64,000 bases of DNA from Nitrospira sp. Its GTDB lineage: Bacteria > Nitrospirota > Nitrospiria > Nitrospirales > UBA8639. Below are positions 33,133-41,907 of the stretch, piece after piece. The stretch lies in contig WTGX01000017.1 in NCBI GenBank assembly GCA_011523385.1, forward strand, positions 83,318-147,317, in the 5' to 3' direction. A program made the position numbers and the translations under genes. Below the pieces are notes generated by a model that made no database searches, was not told where the DNA came from, and saw nothing but the letters and a program-made list of their open reading frames with translations. How positions within the stretch are numbered: the first letter of the stretch is position 1; every line of letters begins with the position of its first letter.

Positions 33133-33756
33133 TTACGAGCACAAGTCCTGAAAGAGCCAGGGAGTTTCCCGTGTTCTTCGTGCTTCGTAGTCTGCAATAG
33201 CCCGTTCACGTTGGAGGGTCAACCCGATTGAGTCCAAACCTTGCAACAGGCATTGTTTTCGAAACGGATCAATGGAAAATTGAAACGAGGATTTCTGGGG
33301 CGTGGATATCGTTTGCGCAGCCAGGTCGATGGTCAGTTCAAACCGGTCGTCGGCTGACACGTGGTCGAAAAGCCGTTGAATCTCTTGGGCGTCCAGCACG
33401 ACCGGCAGGATGCTGTTTTGAAAGCAGTTGTTATAGAAAATCTCGGCAAAGCTCGGAGCCAGAATGGCGCGAATGCCATAATCCAACAGGGCCCAGGGCG
33501 CGTGTTCCCTGGAAGACCCACACCCGAAATTGTCGCGGGTGAGCAGAATGGAGGCATTGGCGTACTGCGGTTGGTTCATGAAAAAATCCGGGTCCGGGGA
33601 CCCATCGGCGAGCTTGCGCCAATCGGCAAAGAGCCCCTCTTTCAATCCCGTCCGATGAATCGTTTTGAGATATTGCTTGGGAATGATCTGATCGGTATCA
33701 ACGTTCACGCGATCCAGCGGAGCGACTCGTCCGGTATGGGTCGTAAAGGGTTCCAT
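33133..33756 (-). CDS. leuD: 3-isopropylmalate dehydratase small subunit
   Basis: A 207-residue swivelling-domain subunit of isopropylmalate isomerase in leucine biosynthesis. It has FTTHTGRVAPLDRVNVDTDQIIPKQYLKTI at the N-terminus, split here as TGRVAPLDR and VDTDQIIPKQ, and the substrate loop NFGCGSSREHAPWAL. Length is normal. It follows leuC by 15 bases on the same strand; together they form the heterodimer. leuA and leuB are not in the window. Confidence 0.95.
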   Translation of the reverse strand: MEPFTTHTGRVAPLDRVNVDTDQIIPKQYLKTIHRTGLKEGLFADWRKLADGSPDPDFFMNQPQYANASILLTRDNFGCGSSREHAPWALLDYGIRAILAPSFAEIFYNNCFQNSILPVVLDAQEIQRLFDHVSADDRFELTIDLAAQTISTPQKSSFQFSIDPFRKQCLLQGLDSIGLTLQRERAIADYEARRTRETPWLFQDLCS

Positions 33757-33771
33757 GGCAAGGTTTCCGGA

Positions 33772-35175
33772 TCAGGCCCAATGACGGATATCGACGAAGT
33801 GGCCGGTCACGGCTGCCGCCGCGGCCATGGCCGGTGACACCAGGTGGGTTCGTCCGCCTTTGCCCTGACGGCCTTCGAAGTTCCGGTTGCTCGTTGACGC
33901 ACATCGCTCACCGGGTTGTAGCACGTCGGCGTTCATGGCCAGACACATACTGCAGCCGGACTCCCGCCATTCGGCACCGGCCGCGCGAAAGACCGCATCC
34001 AATCCTTCGTCTTCCGCTTGTTTCTTGACCAGACCGGACCCCGGCACGACCATCGCCTGTACGCTCGATGCCACCTTCCTCCCTTTAAAATAGGAGGCGG
34101 CCAAGCGTAAATCTTCAATCCGCGAATTCGTACACGAGCCGATGAACACCCGGTCGATGGGGATCTCCACAATCGGGGTGCCGGGTGTGAGGGCCATGTA
34201 ATCGAGCGCTCGTGCCGTCGCGTCCCGTGTCTCCACGTCGGCAAAGGATCGCGGGTCCGGGACCACGCCGTCCACCCCGGCCACCATGCCCGGATTCGTT
34301 CCCCAGGTAACTTGCGGAGCGATGCCTTCTCCCTGGAGCGTGACAACGCGATCATACGTGGCCTCGGGATCTGTGCGCAGCTTTTCCCAATCCTGGACCG
34401 CCGCGGACCAGAGTGAGGCGGAGGGAGCCATGGGACGGTCCTTGATATAGGCGAACGTGGTCTCGTCCGGAGCAATCATTCCGGCACGGGCTCCTCCTTC
34501 GATCGACATGTTGCAGAGGGTCATGCGGCCTTCCATCGACAAGGATCGAACCGCCTCGCCCGTGTATTCCACCACGTACCCGGTTCCTCCGGCGGTGCCG
34601 ATGGTGCCGATGATGGCCAGGATCACGTCTTTGGCCGAGCAATGGGGCGAGACGAGGCCGTCGACTCGGATTTCCATGGTCCGCGGTCGTTTCTGGATGA
34701 GACATTGGGTGGCCAGCACGTGTTCGACTTCACTGGTTCCGATGCCGAACGCCAGCGCCCCGAAGGCACCATGGGTCGAGGTATGCGAATCCCCACAGAC
34801 GATCGTCATCCCGGGCAACGTGAGCCCCTGCTCCGGACCGATGACGTGCACGATCCCCTGACGCACGTCGTGCATGGAGAACAGCGTAATGCCGAAGTCG
34901 GCGCAATGCCGTTCGAGCGTTTCAATTTGAATGCGACTCAAGGGATCCGCAATTCCCACGCTTCGGTCCGTGGTCGGCACGTTATGGTCCGGTACCGCGA
35001 GCGTCGCCCCTGGCCGGCGAGGGCGGCGTCCGGCGAGCTTGAGCCCTTCAAAGGCTTGCGGAGAGGTCACTTCATGGACCAGGTGGCGGTCGATATACAA
35101 GAGGGTCGTGCCGTCCGGCTCCTCGGACACCACGTGGGGCCCCCATATTTTGTCAAAAAGCGTTTGTGCGGCCAT
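33772..35175 (-). CDS. leuC: 3-isopropylmalate dehydratase large subunit
   Basis: A ~467-residue aconitase-family [4Fe-4S] enzyme. It begins [15 protein letters not shown] and shows [36 protein letters not shown], the first cluster Cys in [14 protein letters not shown] and the Cys pair in [10 protein letters not shown]. It isomerises 2- to 3-isopropylmalate with LeuD. ATG 35175 is chosen because it follows GAGAGG and gives the standard N-terminus; an in-frame extension to 35304 lacks family similarity. It is divergent from the CBS-containing antiporter gene. Confidence 0.95.
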   Translation of the reverse strand: MAAQTLFDKIWGPHVVSEEPDGTTLLYIDRHLVHEVTSPQAFEGLKLAGRRPRRPGATLAVPDHNVPTTDRSVGIADPLSRIQIETLERHCADFGITLFSMHDVRQGIVHVIGPEQGLTLPGMTIVCGDSHTSTHGAFGALAFGIGTSEVEHVLATQCLIQKRPRTMEIRVDGLVSPHCSAKDVILAIIGTIGTAGGTGYVVEYTGEAVRSLSMEGRMTLCNMSIEGGARAGMIAPDETTFAYIKDRPMAPSASLWSAAVQDWEKLRTDPEATYDRVVTLQGEGIAPQVTWGTNPGMVAGVDGVVPDPRSFADVETRDATARALDYMALTPGTPIVEIPIDRVFIGSCTNSRIEDLRLAASYFKGRKVASSVQAMVVPGSGLVKKQAEDEGLDAVFRAAGAEWRESGCSMCLAMNADVLQPGERCASTSNRNFEGRQGKGGRTHLVSPAMAAAAAVTGHFVDIRHWA

Positions 35176-35404
35176 CAGGACCTCTCTTTGTGAGGAGTCA
35201 ATATGGCCCATTGGGGACGTGGCGTGCAACCTCTCGGCCTTGGCGCCCGGACGGAATGGCGGCTCACCGCTCCCGTTGTCCTGCCTCTCCATGGACTTGG
35301 TCATCCATCTTCGCTACAATTCGCCCTTTCATTCCAACCCGAGTGCCCAGAATGGCGAATTCATAACGTGCGGAGCAGGTCACCGTCCGCGAGATTCATC
35401 AAAC

Positions 35405-37027
35405 ATGCTTGAAGAAGCCTTACTGTCCATCGGTCTGGTGATCGTCGTAGCCAAACTGGCCGAGGGCCTTCTCCGGCATTTCCGGCTGAACTCCATTGTG
35501 GCTTATACAGCCACGGGAATCCTGCTGGGACCGATTGCCGGAATCGTCGAGCCCACCAGTGAAATGCAGATCCTGCTGGGCATCGGCATCTTCCTCTTCT
35601 TCTTCCTCATCGGTCTGGACGAACTCGATATTTCCGGCTTTATCGCCGCCATCCGTGGCCGGTTCTTCGCCACCGCGATCATCTCGGTCCTCCTTTCCAT
35701 GCTCGCCGCGCTGACCGTGACTTCCGATATGTTCTACGACTTCGGGCTGGACCTCACGTTCAGCGGTTCGCTGGCCCTTGCGGGGATTCTTTCTTTGACC
35801 AGTCTGGGCGTGGTCGCCAAGGTCCTGGTCGATGAAGGTTGTCTCAAGCAACCCATCGGAATCCAAATTTTCACCACCGCGCTGATTGCCGAATTGCTGA
35901 CCCTGTTGTTGGTGGGATTCACCATAGGCGAGTACGTGTACCACTTGAGCTGGAAAAGTCTCCTCATCCTGCCGGTGAAGATTGCCGTCTTTACGGTGGT
36001 GACTTGGGTGTTGGCCAGCCGGGTGCTTCCGCCCCTGATCGTCCTGCTGAAGCGCTTCCTGCACGTGCCGCAACTTTCCTTCGGACTGATTTTGGGCGGG
36101 CTGTTTCTGACGGTCGTCGGCGCCGAGCATATGGGGCTCCACGGCTCCCTGGGGGCGCTCCTGTTCGGGGCCGCCCTGTCGAAACTCCCGTACCACGTAC
36201 GGCGGGACGTCGTTCCCGGCATGAGAGGCACCGCCGAGGGGCTGTTCGTGCCCCTCTTTTTCGCTTCGGCCGGGTTACACCTCAGTTTGGCCTTCACGGA
36301 ATTACCGGTGTGGACCATCGCGGCATTGGTGTTCATTCCCTTGGTTGGAAAATTCGCCGCAGCCTACACCGGCGCCTCCGTGGCCCGTTTGAAAATGCCC
36401 TTTGCTCTGGCCACCGGGCTGATGGCCAAAGGCGTTGCGGAAATGGCGCTTCTGCTGGTGCTTCTCGATATCGAGATGATCGGACACGACGTCTTCTCGT
36501 TGCTTGTGCTCATCATGCTCGCTTACATCCTGCTCACGCCGCTGGCCATCCGCGCCGTAGTCCACCGGGTGAAGCCGCTGGAACGGCTCACGCTGCCCGA
36601 ATCGCTCCCGCCGTCGCTGGCCCGCTTTGCACTGGACGACATCACCGTTGCTGACATCCTCGACCGGACCCGCGCCTATCCTGACCCGGCGATGTCAGTG
36701 CGGGCTTTTGCCGACCAGTGGATTGTCCCCCACCAGCATGACTATGCAGTGGTGGAAAATGGCGAGCTTTATGGGATCGTGTCGTTGAGCATGATGCGAT
36801 ACCTGCCCAAGGAGTTCTGGTCCAAGACGCCATTGCGCAAACTTGCGCGCCCCAGAAAGCTGCACGCGTGGCCGGACGAACTGGTGGAAGACGCGCTGCA
36901 GCAAATGACGGAGCACTCGCTGACGGTGATACCGGTGAGGGACCGGGAGTCCCGGAAGTTCCTGGGCGTGATCAACATCCGGCAAATTCTGGAACTCATC
37001 ACACGGGAAGCCACCGGCGAGTATTAA
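35405..37027 (+). CDS. CPA2-type cation:proton antiporter with C-terminal CBS pair
   Basis: A 540-residue membrane protein. Residues ~1-385 form about 12 TM helices (LEEALLSIGLVIVVAKLAEGL, IVAYTATGILLGPIAGI, FLFFFLIGLDELD). The cytosolic tail is a CBS-domain pair: VADILDRTRAYPDPAMSVRA with HDYAVVENGELYGIVS, and LVEDALQQMTEHSLTVIPV with KFLGVINI. CBS pairs usually sense adenosine nucleotides. It differs from the neighbouring antiporter, which carries RCK domains instead. ATG 35405 starts the first TM region directly; a longer frame upstream is antisense to leuC and is ignored. Confidence 0.87.
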   Translation: MLEEALLSIGLVIVVAKLAEGLLRHFRLNSIVAYTATGILLGPIAGIVEPTSEMQILLGIGIFLFFFLIGLDELDISGFIAAIRGRFFATAIISVLLSMLAALTVTSDMFYDFGLDLTFSGSLALAGILSLTSLGVVAKVLVDEGCLKQPIGIQIFTTALIAELLTLLLVGFTIGEYVYHLSWKSLLILPVKIAVFTVVTWVLASRVLPPLIVLLKRFLHVPQLSFGLILGGLFLTVVGAEHMGLHGSLGALLFGAALSKLPYHVRRDVVPGMRGTAEGLFVPLFFASAGLHLSLAFTELPVWTIAALVFIPLVGKFAAAYTGASVARLKMPFALATGLMAKGVAEMALLLVLLDIEMIGHDVFSLLVLIMLAYILLTPLAIRAVVHRVKPLERLTLPESLPPSLARFALDDITVADILDRTRAYPDPAMSVRAFADQWIVPHQHDYAVVENGELYGIVSLSMMRYLPKEFWSKTPLRKLARPRKLHAWPDELVEDALQQMTEHSLTVIPVRDRESRKFLGVINIRQILELITREATGEY

Positions 37028-37161
37028 CGCCACACACCTTATCTTGATTGGCTAAGAGATTGTTGACAATTCTCTGCAAATCAGAAACAATGCAATTTAT
37101 AGAATTAAAGAGATAAGAGGGATTTCAATTACCTCCAGATAGGAAGATAAAATTGTCCGCT
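37028..37161. promoter_or_regulatory. AT-rich control region before the double-glycine peptide gene
   Basis: TTGACA at 37063-37068, a 17-base spacer and AACAAT at 37086-37091 make a plausible promoter. The -35 is embedded in a dyad at 37055-37075 (AGAGA-TTGT-TG-ACAA-t-TCTCT, one-base bulge), which looks like an operator. AGGAAG at 37141-37146 is a possible ribosome binding site for a TTG at 37153. Confidence 0.5.
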
Positions 37162-37314
37162 ATGGATGAAAAAATAAAGAGGGAGGTAGTGCCCGAGAAG
37201 GACGTGGAGTCCGAGCCCTTGGACCTGGACGAGTTGGAAAAAATCGCTGGAGGCATAGGTCCGAGTATGTCGCCTTACTACGCGCCGGATGGCACGATTT
37301 TACCGCAGAATTAA
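37162..37314 (+). CDS. Double-glycine leader peptide gene (RiPP/bacteriocin-like precursor)
   Basis: A 50-residue peptide. The charged, acidic leader ends in LDLDELEKIAGG, the classic pattern of leaders cut after Gly-Gly by C39-type peptidases of bacteriocin and RiPP exporters. The 19-residue core IGPSMSPYYAPDGTILPQN is rich in Pro, Ser and Tyr and has no Cys, so it is not a lanthipeptide. The ATG at 37162 lies ~15 bases from AGGAAG; the in-frame TTG at 37153 is better placed and would add three residues. It has its own promoter-like region. No modifying enzyme or C39 exporter is visible nearby, so its maker and role are unknown. Confidence 0.6.
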   Translation: MDEKIKREVVPEKDVESEPLDLDELEKIAGGIGPSMSPYYAPDGTILPQN

Positions 37315-37559
37315 GTTTGTTTGCCCCCTCATGACGTGAAGCCCACGCGGTTAACCCTCCATCTCTGCCATCCTGCTGTCCCATCGTTGCCTTAATCGGC
37401 CTTTTCCATTATAGTTTTCATCGAATACCAAAGTCTCTATCAGGTGATTGTCTCCGAGTTTGCAGTTTTTTCAAAACATACTTACATATCCATATCCTGA
37501 AATAAAAATGAGTAAAGACAGGATAGGTTGACTAGGTATTTACCCCCCCCCCACAACCC
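37315..37559. other. AT-rich spacer ending in a poly-C tract
   Basis: 245 bases with no gene seen. A run of ten C (37543-37552) ends 7 bases before the GTG start of the DUF2236 gene. No intrinsic terminator with a T-run was found. Confidence 0.45.
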
Positions 37560-38729
37560 GTGGATCAACCCATGCTGAAATCAGCCTATGTTGAAGGGTA
37601 TGCGAAGGCCCGCCTCTTCGATGAACCAGCGGCCGACAACTATATTCGGCATACCACCATAGGCGACCCTGTACTCGATCCGGTGATGGAGGAGGTCTCT
37701 TCGTTGCCTCCCGCCGACTTGCACCGGTTCATTGAGGCGGGGATAGAGCAGCAGGCGGACGTTCTCCGTAGTGCGCCGCAGGCCCTGCGCGATTTCTTCG
37801 ACCATTTTGAAGAGCCTCCCTGGCTGGACTACCAAGCGTTTCGTCCGGGCATTCTGGTCTTCAATGAAAACGTCTCACTCATGCTCGTCGCTTTCGTGAC
37901 GGGGGTGCTGGTGGAAGGCTTCTCGACGCTGATCGCCAAGTCTTTCAATATTACCAAGCGAGTAGCATCGAGCGACAGACGCCTCAAGCAGAATAACCGC
38001 CAACTGATGGAAATCTTTTACCCGGGGGGGTTGCGAAGAAACGGCGACGGCTGGAAGCTTTCCACGCGCGTGCGCTTCGTTCATACCCGTATCAGGAGCC
38101 TGTTGGCGAAATCCGACGATTGGAAGCATGAAGCATGGGGCACGCCGCTGAGCGCGGCGCACTTGGGGTTTGCCATCTCCGTCTTTTCCAAGCGCCTGCT
38201 GGATTATTCGGAACAGGTGGGCGCGCGTTTCAGCGAGGAAGAAAAAGAGAGTGTGCTTGCCGTGTGGCGCTATGCCGGTTTTCTCATGGGGATCCCCGAG
38301 ACCATCCTCTATACCGACGCCGCGGAGGCGGACAAGATCTACCGGATCGGGTATATGTGCGAGCCGCCGCCGGATGCCGATTCCATCACCATGGCGAATG
38401 CCTTGATCCAATCCATTCCGGTCGTCGCGGGGATCGCGGATCGGGTGGAAAAGGAAAAAGTGGTCGCGTTGGCCTACCGTCTGTCACGGGCACTCCTCGG
38501 GAAGACGCTCGCTGATCAGTTCCAGTATCCCAAGGGCTGGAACATTGGTACGCTGTTTTTGTTCCGGAACAAACAACGCATTCAACGGTGGTTCAAGCGA
38601 TGGTTCAAGAAAGGCGGAGTCCGATCGGAAAATTTTTCTCAACTTCTCCAAATCTCGGTGTATGACGAAGGCGGCTTGAGTTACAAGATGCCCGACCACG
38701 TCCACGCTTCAAAATCGAGTCCCTGGTAG
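37560..38729 (+). CDS. DUF2236/MpaB-family oxygenase (latex-clearing-protein-like)
   Basis: A ~389-residue helical protein of the oxygenase MpaB / Lcp group, b-type haem enzymes that cleave or oxidise hydrophobic chains. Features include FFDHFEEPPWLDYQAFRPG near residue 80, the conserved RVRFVHTRIRSLL element whose His is the likely haem ligand, and AFVTGVLVEGFSTLIAKSF. No signal peptide is visible. GTG 37560 or ATG 37572 could be the start; a poly-C tract lies just upstream. It is first in an apparent operon with an MMPL transporter, a LolA-like protein and an outer-membrane barrel, suggesting that it acts on the lipid they move. The substrate is unknown. Confidence 0.78.
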   Translation: MDQPMLKSAYVEGYAKARLFDEPAADNYIRHTTIGDPVLDPVMEEVSSLPPADLHRFIEAGIEQQADVLRSAPQALRDFFDHFEEPPWLDYQAFRPGILVFNENVSLMLVAFVTGVLVEGFSTLIAKSFNITKRVASSDRRLKQNNRQLMEIFYPGGLRRNGDGWKLSTRVRFVHTRIRSLLAKSDDWKHEAWGTPLSAAHLGFAISVFSKRLLDYSEQVGARFSEEEKESVLAVWRYAGFLMGIPETILYTDAAEADKIYRIGYMCEPPPDADSITMANALIQSIPVVAGIADRVEKEKVVALAYRLSRALLGKTLADQFQYPKGWNIGTLFLFRNKQRIQRWFKRWFKKGGVRSENFSQLLQISVYDEGGLSYKMPDHVHASKSSPW

Positions 38730-38791
38730 GCGATGTTCGTGAGCAGACGAAAGCTTGAACAGGGTGCGTTCGCATTCGCTCCCGGCCGCTG

Positions 38792-41089
38792 ATGGTTCCG
38801 GCGGTGATTCATTTGGACCGCTACATCGACGCGATTCTGCGCCGCCGGTGGCCGGTTGTGGTTCTCGCGACGCTGGCCATGCTGGTGATGACGGCGGGTG
38901 CCCGCTTCATTGGCGTCACGAACGATTACCGTAGTCTGTTCAGCGAAGACGATCCGCAACTCGCCGCGTTGGAGGCCTTGGAGGATACCTATTCCGTATC
39001 CCATACGGCACTGATCGCCGTGGCGCCGCGCGAGGGTTTGGTGTTCACCCGGGAGACGCTCGGCGCCATTGAGGAACTGACCGAAGCCGCGTGGCGCACA
39101 CCGTATTCCACCCGGGTCGATTCCCTTACCAACTATTCCCACAGTGAGGCATTCGGCGACGATCTGGTTGTCGCCCCGCTCGTGGATGACGCCCAATCGA
39201 AGAGCGACGAAGAACTGGCGCGAATCGAGCAGGTCGCGTTGAGCGCACCCCAGATAGCCGGGCGGCTGGTCGCCCATGACGGGCGAGTGGCCGGGATGGC
39301 GATCAATGTCGTCCTGCCGGAAGATTCAGACCCCGCAGTGGTCGAACTGACCGATTATCTCAATACCCTCCTGGACCAGGCCCGCGCGAGCCATCCGGAT
39401 ATCGACTATTACCTGACCGGCGACGCTGTTATCCACCGCGTCTTTGCCGACGCGACGAAGGACGATATGGAGAACCTTTCCCCGATCGTGTTTCTTCTCA
39501 TCGTCGTCATGGCCGCCGCTCTTCTGCGCTCCGCATACGCCACCCTGGCCGTCATTGTCACGCTCATGTTTACGATCAACACCACCGTGGGGTTCGCCGG
39601 TTGGCTCGGCACGGTATTCAGCCCCGTCAATGCCGGCGTCCCGATCATCGTCATGACGGTCGCCGTCGCGGATTCCATCCACATCGTCACGGCCGCCCTG
39701 GCGGGCGTGAGCCGTGGCCTGAACAGAAATGAGGCGATTACGGAATCGCTGCGCAGCAATACCTGGCCGGTCTTCCTCACCTCGGTCACGACCGCGATCG
39801 CGTTCCTCAGCTTGAATGCTTCGGATTCGCCGCCCTTTCACGTCCTGGGTAATCTCGTGGCGTTTGGGGTGATGTGCGCCTTGGTCTATTCCATGACGCT
39901 TCTTCCGGCGCTCCTGTCCATCCTGCCGTTGCGGGCGCCTCGCGCGCATGCCGACCGGCCGGGCTTCTTCGATCACTTCGCCGCCTTCGTCATTGCGAGG
40001 CGCACGTTCCTGCTCTGGTTCGTCACCCTGGCGGCCGTTGTTCTAGTTATGGGGATTTTACGCATCGAGTTGACCGACAACTGGACGGAATATTTCGATG
40101 ACCGTTACGCGTTCAGGCGCGATACGGACTTCGTGATTGAAAACCTGACCGGTATGGAATCGTTGGAGTATTCGCTGAACGCGGGGCGTGAAGGCGGCAT
40201 CACCGGCCCCGGGTATCTGCGCGAGGTCGATGCCTTTGCCGAATGGTTCCGGGGACAGCCCGAAGTGACCCACGTCCAGGCCTTCCCGGACATCATGAAA
40301 CGCCTGAATAAGAACATGCACGGCGATGATCCGGCCTTCTATCGCCTGCCCGCCGATCCGGAGCTGGCCGCGCAGTACCTGTTGCTGTACGAGTTTTCGC
40401 TGCCGTTCGGCAGGGACCTCAATGATCGTATCGACATCGCCAAATCCGCCACGCGCATGACCGTCGTGATGCGCAGCTTGTCGGCTCAGCAACAGCGCGA
40501 GCTTGATACGCGCGGGCTGGCTTGGCTCCGGGCCAATGCGCCCGGCCTCGCGACTCCGGCCACGGGTGTCAGTATCGTCTTTTCCCACCTGTCCCAACGA
40601 AACATCCAGAGCATGCTGCGCTCCACAATCATCGCCATGGGCCTCATTTCGTTCATTCTGATCTGGTTTCTGAAAAGCCTGCGCCTGGGTTTGGTCAGTC
40701 TGGTACCCAATTTTATTCCCGCGGCCATGAGTTTCGGGTTATGGGGCTATCTGGTCGGGCAGGTCGGTCTTGCCGGGTCCGTGATGACGGCGATCGCGTT
40801 CGGCCTTATCGTGGACGACACCACGCATTTTCTGAGCAAATATCAGAAATCCCGCCGCGAGGGACTCTTGGCGCCTGAGGCGGTGCGCTCCACTTTTCGC
40901 ACGGTGGGTCAAGCGTTATGGACCACGACGGTGGTCTTGGCGGCAGGCTTCTTGGTATACTCCGCATCGGGATTCGAGGTCAGTTGGGCGCTCGGTCTTA
41001 TGGTCACGATCACGATTGTTTTCGCGATCGCCGCCGATTTTCTGCTGCTTCCCCCGTTGCTGATGGCTATCGACAGGAGGAAATCATGA
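38792..41089 (+). CDS. RND/MMPL-family transporter (hopanoid/lipid exporter-like)
   Basis: A 765-residue RND protein with the MMPL arrangement: TM1 at ~20-40 (RRRWPVVVLATLAMLVM), a periplasmic loop with NDYRSLFSEDDPQL, a five-TM bundle with VAVADSIHIVTAAL, then a repeat with TM near 400, a second loop and TMs ending with VDDTTHFLSKYQKS. The paired VADSIH and VDDTTH segments match the GxxxD/TM4-TM10 proton-relay region of RND pumps. HpnN, which shuttles hopanoids to the outer membrane, has this form. It overlaps the next gene by 4 bases. Confidence 0.88.
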   Translation: MVPAVIHLDRYIDAILRRRWPVVVLATLAMLVMTAGARFIGVTNDYRSLFSEDDPQLAALEALEDTYSVSHTALIAVAPREGLVFTRETLGAIEELTEAAWRTPYSTRVDSLTNYSHSEAFGDDLVVAPLVDDAQSKSDEELARIEQVALSAPQIAGRLVAHDGRVAGMAINVVLPEDSDPAVVELTDYLNTLLDQARASHPDIDYYLTGDAVIHRVFADATKDDMENLSPIVFLLIVVMAAALLRSAYATLAVIVTLMFTINTTVGFAGWLGTVFSPVNAGVPIIVMTVAVADSIHIVTAALAGVSRGLNRNEAITESLRSNTWPVFLTSVTTAIAFLSLNASDSPPFHVLGNLVAFGVMCALVYSMTLLPALLSILPLRAPRAHADRPGFFDHFAAFVIARRTFLLWFVTLAAVVLVMGILRIELTDNWTEYFDDRYAFRRDTDFVIENLTGMESLEYSLNAGREGGITGPGYLREVDAFAEWFRGQPEVTHVQAFPDIMKRLNKNMHGDDPAFYRLPADPELAAQYLLLYEFSLPFGRDLNDRIDIAKSATRMTVVMRSLSAQQQRELDTRGLAWLRANAPGLATPATGVSIVFSHLSQRNIQSMLRSTIIAMGLISFILIWFLKSLRLGLVSLVPNFIPAAMSFGLWGYLVGQVGLAGSVMTAIAFGLIVDDTTHFLSKYQKSRREGLLAPEAVRSTFRTVGQALWTTTVVLAAGFLVYSASGFEVSWALGLMVTITIVFAIAADFLLLPPLLMAIDRRKS

Positions 41090-41907
41090 GAATAAACCGT
41101 GCGTATTCTTGGGCGCTTGCGCTACTCGCGCCGTGCCTGATCCTGTTGTTCTGGTTGGGGATGCCGCCCATTGCACGCCCGGCCACCCCCGAGGAGATCG
41201 GGTTGAAGATTGCCATCGAATCCCGGGCCCGTGATGACGGCTTTGGCAATTTCACGGCCAAGCAGGCCATGGTGCTGCGCAATAAGCAGGGACAGGAGAG
41301 CCGGCGCCAGCTTCGCGTCAAGGTGTTGGAGGTGGCCGGCGACGGCGACAAGAGCCTGATGGTGTTCGACGAGCCGCGCGATGTAAAGGGAACCGCCCTA
41401 CTCACCCACGCCCATAAGCAGGAGGCTGACGACCAATGGCTCTATCTCCCCGCGCTGAAGAGGGTCAAGCGGATCAGTTCGTCGAACAAGTCCGGATCCT
41501 TCATGGGAAGCGAATTCTCCTATGAGGACCTGAGTCCCCCGGAGGTGGAAAAATTCACTTACCGGTACCTGCGGGACGAACCGTGCGGGGACTTGACGTG
41601 TACGGTCTCCGAACGGTTCCCGGTGGACAAGAAAGCTTCGGGCTACAGCCGCCAAGTGGTCTGGCAAGACAAAGACGAACTGCGCACCTGGAAAGTGGAG
41701 TACTACGATCGTAAGGACGCGCACCTCAAGACGCTCACCATCGGGAAATACCGGCAATACCTGGACAAGTACTGGCGCGCCGGTGAGATGAACATGGTCA
41801 ATCATCTGACGGGCAAGAGCACCGTATTAAGCTGGGCGGATTATCAGTTCCGTACCAAACTCAAAAAGCGTGACTTCAGCAAAACCGGTTTGAAACGGGC
41901 GCGGTGA
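41086..41907 (+). CDS. LolA-like outer-membrane lipoprotein-sorting protein
   Basis: A 273-residue exported protein. The N-terminal ~30 residues form a signal peptide (WALALLAPCLILLFWLG). The mature part has the beta-strand pattern of the LolA/LolB-like family (COG2834 type): NKQGQESRRQLRVKVLE, KSLMVFDEPRDVKGTALLTH, DDQWLYLPALKRVKRISSS and GSFMGSEFSYEDLS. Such proteins bind acyl chains in a half-barrel, and are frequently encoded with MMPL-type RND pumps. ATG overlaps the pump's stop (ATGA), with AGGAGG upstream. It would carry the lipid cargo across the periplasm. Confidence 0.85.
   Translation: MRINRAYSWALALLAPCLILLFWLGMPPIARPATPEEIGLKIAIESRARDDGFGNFTAKQAMVLRNKQGQESRRQLRVKVLEVAGDGDKSLMVFDEPRDVKGTALLTHAHKQEADDQWLYLPALKRVKRISSSNKSGSFMGSEFSYEDLSPPEVEKFTYRYLRDEPCGDLTCTVSERFPVDKKASGYSRQVVWQDKDELRTWKVEYYDRKDAHLKTLTIGKYRQYLDKYWRAGEMNMVNHLTGKSTVLSWADYQFRTKLKKRDFSKTGLKRAR

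Noticed and set aside
37162-37314. Reading the small peptide as a lanthipeptide precursor
   Set aside because: The core has no Cys, and no lanthionine synthetase is nearby.
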